Shown here: positions 24,616 through 30,673 of the stretch, piece after piece
Position numbering within the stretch: the stretch's first letter is position 1
Layout of the letters: each line of letters opens with the position of its first letter
DNA from: Marinimicrococcus sp033875255
GTDB taxonomy: Bacteria > Pseudomonadota > Alphaproteobacteria > Geminicoccales > Geminicoccaceae
Assembly: GCA_033875255.1 (NCBI GenBank)
Contig: JAWZSN010000012.1
Coordinates: 1-64,000 of the forward strand
Direction of reading: 5' to 3'
DNA: 64,000 bases
The notes under the pieces: generated by a model
What the model saw: the letters and a program-made list of their open reading frames with translations, nothing else
What the model was told of the DNA's origin: nothing
The model's database searches: none
Position numbers and translations under genes: made by a program

Positions 24616-25127
24616 CGCCCCGGTCACGGCCTCGCCGGTCCCAGGACAAGGCCGGCGAGGGCCGGGCCTTCGACGAGATCGACCGCAAGATCCTCGACAT
24701 CCTCCAGCGTGACAGCGACCGCCCGGTCACCGCCATCGCCGAGGAGGTCCAGCTGTCGCCGACCCCCTGCTGGCGCCGTATCAAGCGGCTCGAGGAGGCG
24801 GGTGTGATCCGGGGGCGCGTCGTGGTCGTCGACCAGCGGCGCGCCAACGTGCCCATGACCGTGTTCATCGGAGTGAAGGCGCCGCGCCACGAGATAACGT
24901 GGCTCACCGCCTTTCGCGAGCTGATCGAGGACATCCCCGAGATCGTCGAGGCCTATCGCCTGACGGGACAGACCGACTACATCCTGAAGATCGTCGTTCC
25001 GGACATCGCCGCCTACGATCTGGTCTACAAGAAGATGATCGCAAGGCTGGAGTTCTCCGAGATCAACTCCTCCATCGCGATGGAAGAGCTGAAGTTCACC
25101 ACGGCCATTCCTACCTCCTATCTCTGA
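24612..25127 (+). CDS. Lrp/AsnC family transcriptional regulator
   Basis: DNA-binding regulator of 171 residues. The winged helix-turn-helix is FDEIDRKILDILQRDSDRPVTAIAEEVQLSPTPCWRRIKRLEEAGVI (about 17-63), the standard Lrp N-terminus. The RAM ligand-binding domain follows, with its conserved YRLTGQTDYILKIVVPD. It is translationally coupled to the VOC gene (4-bp overlap) and faces the ABC transporter operon 2 kb away. It probably responds to an amino acid or derivative and controls its own operon, the divergent transporter, or both. The first 16 residues are basic and could be an extension beyond the true start. Confidence 0.9.
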   Translation: MTPRSRPRRSQDKAGEGRAFDEIDRKILDILQRDSDRPVTAIAEEVQLSPTPCWRRIKRLEEAGVIRGRVVVVDQRRANVPMTVFIGVKAPRHEITWLTAFRELIEDIPEIVEAYRLTGQTDYILKIVVPDIAAYDLVYKKMIARLEFSEINSSIAMEELKFTTAIPTSYL

Positions 25128-25165
25128 GCGGAGGGCGCGCCGCAGGCGCCAAGCCGCAGGCCGCA

Positions 25166-25186
25166 GGCCGCTGCCTTGCAGCGGCC
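25166..25186 (+). terminator. Possible terminator hairpin after the SDR-VOC-Lrp operon
   Basis: A perfect 8-bp stem (GGCCGCTG / CAGCGGCC, loop CCTTG) starts 38 bp after the Lrp stop codon. No T-run follows, so it may be a Rho-assisted or weak stop. Confidence 0.4.
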
Positions 25187-25416
25187 GCTCGTTCGCCGGC
25201 GCTCTCGAGCCACCCGGCATGACCGCGAGGATCGCGTCGGCGGCGCCTCGCAACGGCGTTACGCGCGGCCGTTCTCTCTCTTTTCCCGGTCCGTGGAGGT
25301 CACAACCCAATCCGGCCGGCAATCGCCCGGAGCAAAGGGCGGAAGGTTGCGCCCGGCGCCGTGCGCAGCCTCGTCGCCCCGACAGAGCCCAGGCGCCTGC
25401 CACCTCGCGGTCATGC

Positions 25417-25776
25417 TCAAGAAGCCGCAGCGCCGGACACCACTGCCGGCCAGCCGGCGCCGCCGGCACCGCGCAGCAGGTGCAACAGGAGCCCGTCCGG
25501 CCCGGCCGGCAGCGCGCCCAGCAGCATGCCGGCGCGCTCGACGCGCAGAAGGGCCTGCTCGCCCGCCGGGTCGCGGCTGAGCGTCAGGCTGTCGAGCGGC
25601 GAGGAGCGCAAGGTGGCAGGCGAGCGCAGATCGAAGCTGCCGGTGAGCACGAGAAAGAGCTGTTCCGCGCTGCGCGCCACCAGCCGCTGCGGCGTAGCCT
25701 CGACCAGCCGCAGCTCGCCCAAACCCTCCAGCGCGGGGCCGCCGGCGGCAAGGCCGTCCAGGATGCGCAAGCCCAT
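25417..25776 (-). CDS. Hypothetical protein, 119 aa
   Basis: Not recognised. The reading frame starts at an ATG at 25776 preceded by an excellent ribosome binding site (GGAGG six bases before the ATG), which is the main reason to accept it. The protein is Leu/Ala/Gly-rich and looks like an all-beta soluble domain (GELRLVEATPQRLVARSAEQLFLVLTG), somewhat cupin- or HutD-like in rhythm, ending in a hydrophobic Gly/Ala tail. There is no signal peptide or membrane segment. It is divergent from accA and has no operon partner. A chance frame in GC-rich DNA remains possible. Confidence 0.5.
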   Translation of the reverse strand: MGLRILDGLAAGGPALEGLGELRLVEATPQRLVARSAEQLFLVLTGSFDLRSPATLRSSPLDSLTLSRDPAGEQALLRVERAGMLLGALPAGPDGLLLHLLRGAGGAGWPAVVSGAAAS

Positions 25777-25895
25777 CGCCGTCCTCCGGCGCGCGACGGC
25801 GCCATGATCGGTTGCGGATGCCCGAGACTAGCCTTCCACCGGTTAAGAAAGCCTTGCCCGACGACACCTGCGGCGTCGCGCGCGCCCTGGCGCCG

Positions 25896-25924
25896 TTGAC
25901 AGGGCGCGCCGCCTTCCGCACAAC
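25896..25924 (+). promoter_or_regulatory. Promoter candidate for accA
   Basis: A perfect TTGACA (25896-25901) and CACAAC (25919-25924) are separated by 17 bp. Transcription would start near 25931, leaving a leader of about 50 nt before the ATG at 25983. The -10 is a weak match; the spacing and position fit. Confidence 0.4.
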
Positions 25925-25982
25925 CGGGCCGCGTGGAAGCCTGCGCCGCCGGACGGGCCACGGGACGGGCCACAGGACGACA

Positions 25983-26939
25983 ATGAGCAGCTCTCTTCTG
26001 GAATTCGAGAAGCCGATCGCCGAGCTCGAGGGCAAGGTGAAGGAGCTTCGACACCTCGCCGACGGCAGCGAGCTCGATCTCGCCGAGGAGATCGTGCGCC
26101 TCGAGGGGCGTGCCTCCAAGTTGCTGGCGCAGACCTATGCCAAGCTCACGCCCTGGCAGAAGGCCCAGGTGGCGCGCCACCCCGACCGGCCACATTTCAA
26201 GGACTATGTCGAGCAGCTGGTCGAGGATTACACGCCCTTGGCGGGCGACCGCGCGTTCGCCGACGACCAGGCGATCCAGGGCGGGCTCGGGAGGCTGAAC
26301 GGCCGCTCGGTGATGATTCTCGGCCACGAGAAGGGTGCCGAGACCGAGGACCGGGTGCGCCACAATTTCGGCATGGCGCGGCCGGAAGGCTATCGCAAGG
26401 CGATGCGCCTGATGGGCCTCGCCGAGCGCTTCGGCCTGCCGGTGGTGACGCTGGTCGACACGCCGGGTGCGCATCCCGGCATCGACGCCGAGGAGCGCGG
26501 CCAGGCCGAGGCCATCGCCCGCTCGATCGAGACCTGCCTCAAGCTCACCGTGCCGCTGGTGAGCGTCGTGGTGGGCGAGGGCGGCTCGGGCGGCGCCATC
26601 GCCATCGCCGTCGCCGACCGCGTCTTGATGCTCGAGCACTCGATCTATTCGGTGATCTCGCCCGAGGGCTGCGCCGCCATCCTCTGGCGCAGCGCCGCCA
26701 AGGCTCCGGACGCCGCAGAGGCGCTCAAGTTCACGGCCCAGGACCTGCTCCACCACAAGCTGATCGACGAGATCATCGCCGAGCCGCTCGGCGGCGCCCA
26801 TCGTGGCCGCGCCACCACCATCGCGGCCGTCGGCGAGACCATCGAGCGCCACCTGGCCGAGCTCGCCGGCCGCGACGGCGTCGAGTTGCGCGGCGCGCGC
26901 CGCGAGAAGTTCCTCGCCATGGGCCGCGCCGAAGCCTGA
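25983..26939 (+). CDS. accA: Acetyl-CoA carboxylase carboxyltransferase subunit alpha
   Basis: Alpha half of the carboxyltransferase that makes malonyl-CoA for fatty acid synthesis, acting with AccD in the cytoplasm. The protein has 318 residues, the usual alphaproteobacterial length. It starts MSSSLLEFEKPIAELEGKV, has the helical N-terminus with LTPWQKAQVARHPDRP, and the crotonase-fold core with GHEKG, TLVDTPGAHPGIDAEERGQ, GEGGSGGA and SPEGCAAILWR. A longer reading from 25812 adds Arg-rich non-family sequence, so the ATG at 25983 is used. It is monocistronic, with a promoter candidate upstream and a hairpin terminator downstream. Confidence 0.97.
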   Translation: MSSSLLEFEKPIAELEGKVKELRHLADGSELDLAEEIVRLEGRASKLLAQTYAKLTPWQKAQVARHPDRPHFKDYVEQLVEDYTPLAGDRAFADDQAIQGGLGRLNGRSVMILGHEKGAETEDRVRHNFGMARPEGYRKAMRLMGLAERFGLPVVTLVDTPGAHPGIDAEERGQAEAIARSIETCLKLTVPLVSVVVGEGGSGGAIAIAVADRVLMLEHSIYSVISPEGCAAILWRSAAKAPDAAEALKFTAQDLLHHKLIDEIIAEPLGGAHRGRATTIAAVGETIERHLAELAGRDGVELRGARREKFLAMGRAEA

Positions 26940-26979
26940 GCAGCGGAGCCGGGCAGGACGAGTCCGGCCCGGCCGCAGC

Positions 26980-27010
26980 GGCGGTGCCGCGCAAGGCGCT
27001 GCGCGCGGCT
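26980..27010 (+). repeat. Dispersed repeat, copy 2 (31 bp)
   Basis: It matches the minus strand of 3702-3733 with one single-base indel, and shares GCGCAAGGCGCTGCG with 27109-27123 (minus strand). It forms the accA terminator stem. Confidence 0.6.
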
Positions 27011-27013
27011 TTT
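26986..27013 (+). terminator. Terminator of accA (within dispersed repeat copy 2)
   Basis: The stem GCCGCGC / GCGCGGC (26986-26992 and 27003-27009, 10-nt loop) is followed directly by TTTTCCCTT on the plus strand, 47 bp after the accA stop. The hairpin coincides with the second copy of the repeat that also ends the adenylate cyclase gene. Confidence 0.65.
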
Positions 27014-27036
27014 CCCTTCTCGATTTTATCGGTTAA

Positions 27037-27087
27037 GGCGGGGGCCTCTCTCGCCCGTCCGCGGCTTCGCCGGTCAGAGCCCCCGCC
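27037..27087. repeat. Inverted repeat between convergent genes
   Basis: Nine-base arms GGCGGGGGC (27037-27045) and GCCCCCGCC (27079-27087) are separated by 33 nt in the convergent accA/VTT-protein gap. It may form a long stem helping to stop transcription from either side. Confidence 0.35.
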
Positions 27088-27108
27088 GACGCCGAGAGAC
27101 CGGTAGCA

Positions 27109-27127
27109 CGCAGCGCCTTGCGCTGCG
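27109..27127 (-). terminator. Hairpin downstream of the VTT membrane protein gene (repeat copy 3)
   Basis: A perfect 8-bp stem CGCAGCGC / GCGCTGCG with a 3-nt loop starts 25 bp after the minus-strand stop. The first 15 bp match the dispersed repeat. There is no T-run, so termination strength is uncertain. Confidence 0.4.
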
Positions 27128-27151
27128 CCTCCACCATGTCCGCGCCCGCCC

Positions 27152-27895
27152 CTAGGGCATGTCGTTCCGCCCGCCGCGCCAGCGCCGGTAGGCCACCGGC
27201 AGCAGGGCCAGAAGCGCGAGGCCCAGCAGCGGCAGCAGCACGCGCGGCTCGAAGACGAGGCCGAGATCGGGCGTGCCGCCCATCTCGAAGACCGCACCCA
27301 GCCCTGCCCCAACGCTTGCATAGACGAAGCTGCCCGGGATGATCCCGACCAGGGTGGCGAGCGCGAAGGTGGCGAGCCGCACGCCCAGGAAGGCAGGGAC
27401 GAGGTTGACCAGCCAGAACGGGAACAGCGGCACCAGGCGGAGCACCAGGAGATAGCTGAAGGCATGGTCGTGGAAACCCGCCTCCATGCGCTTGAGCCAG
27501 GGCCCGGCGCGCGCCCTGAGAGCCTCGCCCAGCGAGGTGCGGGCGATCAGGAAGACCGCCACCGCCCCGGCCGTGGCCCCGACCACGACGAGCCCGGTGG
27601 CCATGAGCGTGCCGAACAGGAAGCCGCCGGCGAGCGTCAGGATGACACCGCCCGGCAGCGACAGGCCGGTGGCCGCAGCATAGACGAGGACGAACAGCAG
27701 CGGTGCCGCCAAGGGGTGGACGCTCACGAAGCCGAGCAGGATCTGGCGGTGGCGGCGCAGCGTCTCGAAGCTCAGCCACTCGTGCAGACCCAGCGCAAAG
27801 GCCAGCGCCACGAGCGCCAGCAGCACCAGCAGCGGCAGGAGGCGGCGGAGCAGGCGGGTGCGCGAGCGGGTCTGCTGCATGGTCGCCATCGGCAT
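27152..27895 (-). CDS. TVP38/TMEM64 (VTT domain) family membrane protein
   Basis: Integral inner-membrane protein of 247 residues with about six hydrophobic segments. The VTT/SNARE-associated core shows LPGGVILTLAGGFLFG, a re-entrant-type FLIARTSLGEALRARAG segment, FSYLLVLRLVPLFPFWLVNLVPAFLGV and GIIPGSFVYASVG. The ATG at 27895 overlaps the stop of the flavoprotein gene (TGATG), so translation is coupled. DedA/TVP38 proteins are linked to envelope lipid handling. The YdjZ relative in E. coli sits in a cluster tied to selenium oxyanion reduction. Pairing with a mercuric-reductase-like flavoprotein recurs in bacteria, but the joint function is not settled. Confidence 0.88.
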   Translation of the reverse strand: MPMATMQQTRSRTRLLRRLLPLLVLLALVALAFALGLHEWLSFETLRRHRQILLGFVSVHPLAAPLLFVLVYAAATGLSLPGGVILTLAGGFLFGTLMATGLVVVGATAGAVAVFLIARTSLGEALRARAGPWLKRMEAGFHDHAFSYLLVLRLVPLFPFWLVNLVPAFLGVRLATFALATLVGIIPGSFVYASVGAGLGAVFEMGGTPDLGLVFEPRVLLPLLGLALLALLPVAYRRWRGGRNDMP

Positions 27896-29337
27896 CAGCC
27901 CAGCTTCGCCAGCAGGCGCACCAGGCGGCGCGTCCACGGGCCGTAGAGGGTGGGTGCGAAAAAGCTGCCGGCGGCCCGCTTGGAGACTTCCGAGAGGGTC
28001 GGATAGGGGGCGATGACGCTCGCCATGGCTTTGAGCCTCATGCCCTGCCCCACCGCCATCACCCACGGCAGGATCAGCTCGCCGGCATGCGGCCCGGCAA
28101 TTCCCGCCCCGAGTATGCGGCCGCGCCGGCTCGCCACCACCTTGATGAGCCCCTCGGTCTCCCGCTCGGCCTGCGCCCGGTCGTTGTGGGAGAAGGTCCA
28201 GCGCAGGATCTTCACGGATCGTCCCTGCTCCTGCGCCGCCGCCTCGCTCAGGCCGACGCTGGCGAGCTCCGGATCGGTGTAGGTGACCCGCGGCATGGCG
28301 CTGGTGCGGGCCTTCGCAGGAAGGCCAAAGAGCGCGTTCTGGATGACGATGCCGGCATGCCAGCCGGCCAGATGGGTGAATTGCAGCCCCCCTGCCACGT
28401 CGCCCATGGCAAATACCCGGCGGTTGGTCGTCCGCAGCCGGCCGTCCACCTCGATGCCGCCCTTGCCGTGGGCGATGCCGGCCGCCTCGAGACCCATCTC
28501 CTCGACGTTCGGCCGGCGCCCTGCGGCCACGAGGAGATCGGAGCCTTCCAGACGCCGCTCCAGGCCGTCCTGCCGAATCACCAGCGCGGGCCCCGGCTCG
28601 GCGCGCAGCACCTCGACCCGCTCCACGAGCTCGACGCCCTCGTCCAGCAGCCGCGCGCGCACCACGGCCGAAAGCTCGGGATCGTCGCGTGGCAGGATGG
28701 GTCCCAGGTCGAGCATCGTCACCTTCGAGCCCAGCCGGCGATGCGCCTGGGCGAGCTCGCAGCCGATCGGCCCGCCGCCCAGGACGAGGAGGTGCTCCGG
28801 CCGGCGGCGCAGCTCGAAGATCGTCTCGTTGGTGAGGAACGGCACGGCGTCGAGGCCGGGCACCGGCGGTATCGCGGCGCGGCTGCCGGTCGCCAGGACG
28901 AAGCGCCGGGCGCGCACGCGCACCCCGTCCGCCTCGACCTCCTCCGGGCCGGTGAAGCGGGCCCGGGCACGCAGGACCCGCACCCCCAGCCCTTCGAAGC
29001 GCTCGACGCTGTCGTGCGGGGCGATGGCGGCGATGACGCCGCGGACATGGTCGTTGACGGCGGCGAAGTCGACCTGCGGCTCGCAGGCTTCGATGCCGAA
29101 CCGGCCGGCCGTGCGCAAACCCTGGGCGGCGCGGCCGGCGGCGATCAGGCTCTTGGACGGCACGCAGCCATAGTTCAGGCAGTCGCCGCCCATCTTGCCG
29201 GCCTCGACCAGCACCACCGAGGCACCCATCTGCACCGCACCGGCGGCGACCGCGAGGCCGCCCGACCCGGCCCCCACCACACAGAGATCCGGCTCGACTG
29301 TCTCCGTCACCGCGTTGCCCGCTCCATATCTGGCCAT
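27895..29337 (-). CDS. Pyridine nucleotide-disulfide oxidoreductase, mercuric reductase-like
   Basis: FAD flavoenzyme of 480 residues in the class I disulfide oxidoreductase family. It has the FAD motif VVGAGSGGLAVAAGA near 21, redox-active Cys53 and Cys58 in GGDCLNYGCVPSKS, the NAD(P) motif VLGGGPIGCELAQAHRRLG and the second FAD motif RVFAMGDVAGGLQFTHLAG. The C-terminal dimer interface has the usual YTDPELASVGLSE. The C-terminal pair of cysteines that binds Hg(II) in true MerA is absent, and no lipoamide-type HAHPT motif is seen (the tail reads IAPYPTLSEVSKR). It is therefore neither a clear MerA nor a clear E3. The start at 29337 begins MARYGAGNAV. It is divergent from the ybaK-like gene and coupled to the VTT protein. 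Confidence 0.88.
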   Translation of the reverse strand: MARYGAGNAVTETVEPDLCVVGAGSGGLAVAAGAVQMGASVVLVEAGKMGGDCLNYGCVPSKSLIAAGRAAQGLRTAGRFGIEACEPQVDFAAVNDHVRGVIAAIAPHDSVERFEGLGVRVLRARARFTGPEEVEADGVRVRARRFVLATGSRAAIPPVPGLDAVPFLTNETIFELRRRPEHLLVLGGGPIGCELAQAHRRLGSKVTMLDLGPILPRDDPELSAVVRARLLDEGVELVERVEVLRAEPGPALVIRQDGLERRLEGSDLLVAAGRRPNVEEMGLEAAGIAHGKGGIEVDGRLRTTNRRVFAMGDVAGGLQFTHLAGWHAGIVIQNALFGLPAKARTSAMPRVTYTDPELASVGLSEAAAQEQGRSVKILRWTFSHNDRAQAERETEGLIKVVASRRGRILGAGIAGPHAGELILPWVMAVGQGMRLKAMASVIAPYPTLSEVSKRAAGSFFAPTLYGPWTRRLVRLLAKLG

Positions 29338-29424
29338 GCCCTCGCCATGCCGCCGCGGCCGGCGCAGCGCGATCATCGTTGCCGCACCCGGCTCACCACA
29401 ACTGACGAGCCCGTGACCGGCGGC

Positions 29425-29453
29425 TTGCCGCGGCCATCCCCGCAGCGCTATAG
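29425..29453 (+). promoter_or_regulatory. Promoter of the prolyl-tRNA editing gene, predicted leaderless
   Basis: TTGCCG (29425-29430) and CTATAG (29448-29453) are exactly 17 bp apart, and the ATG follows the -10 by only 7 bp. The transcript would start at or within a base of the A of the ATG at 29461. There is no Shine-Dalgarno sequence in between. Confidence 0.5.
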
Positions 29454-29460
29454 CCGGACC

Positions 29461-29967
29461 ATGCTGCGCGAAACCGACGATCTCTTGTCCTTCCTGCGCG
29501 ACCTCGACATCGAGGCCGCCACGGTTCACCACCCCCCGGTCTTCACGGTGGAGGAGGCCCGCGAGCACACCCACCATCTGCCGGGCGGCCACACGAAGAA
29601 CCTCTTCCTCGAGGACCGCAAGGGCGGGCTCTGGCTCGTCACCTGCCTGGATGCGCAGATCGTCAAGGTCAACGCTCTGGCCCGGCTGCTGGAAGCGCCA
29701 CGCTTCTCCTTCGCCTCGGCCGAGCGGCTGGGCGAGGTTTTGGGGGTCGAGCCGGGCTCGGTGACACCCTTCGCCCTGGTCAACGACCGGGAGAGGCGCG
29801 TCCGGCCGGTGCTCGACGAGAAGATGCTGCGCTGTGAGCTTTTGAACTTCCATCCGCTGCGCAACACCGCCACCACCACGGTGGCCGCCGCCGACCTGCT
29901 GCGCTTCATGGCGGCGACCGGTCACGAGCCGCTCGTGCTCGATCTCGACGCCACCGCTTCCGCCTGA
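29461..29967 (+). CDS. YbaK/ProX-type prolyl-tRNA editing (deacylase) domain protein
   Basis: Stand-alone trans-editing protein of 168 residues that should hydrolyse misacylated Ala- or Cys-tRNA(Pro) in the cytoplasm. The family hallmarks are TVHHPPVFTVEEAREHTHHLPGGHTKNLFLEDRKG, where the catalytic lysine is in HTKN, then a central SFASAERLGEVLGVEPGSVTPFALVND and the C-terminal NFHPLRNTATTTV. The HPPVFTVEEA form and length fit the ProXp-ala/PrdX group more than E. coli YbaK. The start at 29461 is fixed by the promoter position; it has no ribosome binding site. It is followed by tRNA-Gly. Confidence 0.92.
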   Translation: MLRETDDLLSFLRDLDIEAATVHHPPVFTVEEAREHTHHLPGGHTKNLFLEDRKGGLWLVTCLDAQIVKVNALARLLEAPRFSFASAERLGEVLGVEPGSVTPFALVNDRERRVRPVLDEKMLRCELLNFHPLRNTATTTVAAADLLRFMAATGHEPLVLDLDATASA

Positions 29968-29988
29968 AAAAATGCGCCGCCAACGCTA

Positions 29989-30017
29989 TTGCCAAGCCTG
30001 CCACCTTCCGCTACATC
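29989..30017 (+). promoter_or_regulatory. Promoter of tRNA-Gly
   Basis: TTGCCA (29989-29994) is separated by 17 bp from TACATC (30012-30017); transcription would start about 18 bp before the mature tRNA. This is the same TTGCC-17 bp layout as the promoter of the preceding gene. Confidence 0.5.
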
Positions 30018-30042
30018 GCTCGTCGTCGGCCGCGAGGCCGGT

Positions 30043-30114
30043 GCGGGCGTAGCTCAGGGGTAGAGCACAACCTTGCCAAGGTTGGGGTCGAGGGTTCGAA
30101 TCCCTTCGCCCGCT
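30043..30114 (+). tRNA. tRNA-Gly (anticodon GCC)
   Basis: The full cloverleaf can be drawn: acceptor stem GCGGGCG with CGCCCGC, D arm GCTC-AGGGGTA-GAGC, anticodon stem CAACC/GGTTG around loop TTGCCAA (anticodon GCC), variable GGGTC, T arm GAGGG-TTCGAAT-CCCTT and discriminator T. CCA is encoded at 30115-30117. The mature length without CCA is 72 nt. Antisense reading across it yields the well-known spurious peptide and should not be annotated as protein. Confidence 0.97.
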
Positions 30115-30117
30115 CCA

Positions 30118-30673
30118 GAAGTTTCGCCGGGTTACCCACCCGGGTGTTTGCGCGCTGTCGCCGAAGCGGCGCGTGTCGACACGAGGATGATGGAAGAGGC
30201 TGGGACAACCGTCCCGGCCTCTTCTGCGTTCAGGCCAACGCTGGCCATCCAGCGGCCCGGCGCTGCCGCCCCCCCCTCCGGCGGCTAGCGGCGCCGGCTT
30301 ACCGGGCAGCGGCCGGGAGCCTGCGAGAGCCAGGGTGGCGGACGCCGCTCCTCCTGGCTGCCGTCCGGCATTCCCTACGCGCTTGCGGGGCTCGTCTCGG
30401 GCCGCCACCGGTTCCGGGCGACCTGCTCAAGCCCGACCTCGAGAATCACCGCCGATCGCCCGGCGGCAGCCGGCTTTCGCTGCGGGGCGCATGGAGGAAG
30501 CAGCGCCAACGCGCCCGACCAGACCGCCCGACCGGAGGCCGGGCCTGCGGATGCCTCACGGCGAACTCCCTGCCCAGGAGCCCGGCGCACGTGGCTGGCC
30601 GGCGGCGGACTGGCAGTGAGCAGGACCCGGGCGAGCCGCACGGCCCGTCACGACCTCGTCTCTTCCCGGACGC
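30118..30673. other. Gene-free stretch after tRNA-Gly
   Basis: Across 556 bp I see no credible coding frame on either strand. It holds the two hairpins noted above and otherwise GC-rich unstructured sequence. No attachment-site duplication of the tRNA 3' end or integrase remnant was found, although the accessory catabolic region begins right after it. Confidence 0.5.
30193..30224 (+). terminator. Strong hairpin downstream of tRNA-Gly
   Basis: A 14-bp stem with one G-T wobble (GAAGAGGCTGGGAC / GTCCCGGCCTCTTC, loop AACC) is followed by TGCGTTC. A smaller 6-bp stem (30127-30143, CCGGGT/ACCCGG followed by GTGTTTG) lies closer to the tRNA. Either could end the tRNA transcript. Confidence 0.5.

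Noticed and set aside
27895..29337. E3 subunit for the E1/E2 complex at 56952-60063
   Set aside because: The sequence is mercuric-reductase-like, lacks the usual C-terminal His-x-His-Pro-Thr motif of dihydrolipoamide dehydrogenases, and is 30 kb away.
29986..30408. Minus-strand frame across tRNA-Gly giving a peptide with GFEPSTPTLARLCSTPEL
   Set aside because: This is the familiar artefact of translating the antisense of a tRNA-Gly gene.
30118..30673. Possible genomic-island attachment site downstream of tRNA-Gly
   Set aside because: No repeat of the tRNA 3' end, no integrase or mobility gene in the window, and no change in base composition large enough to support transfer.
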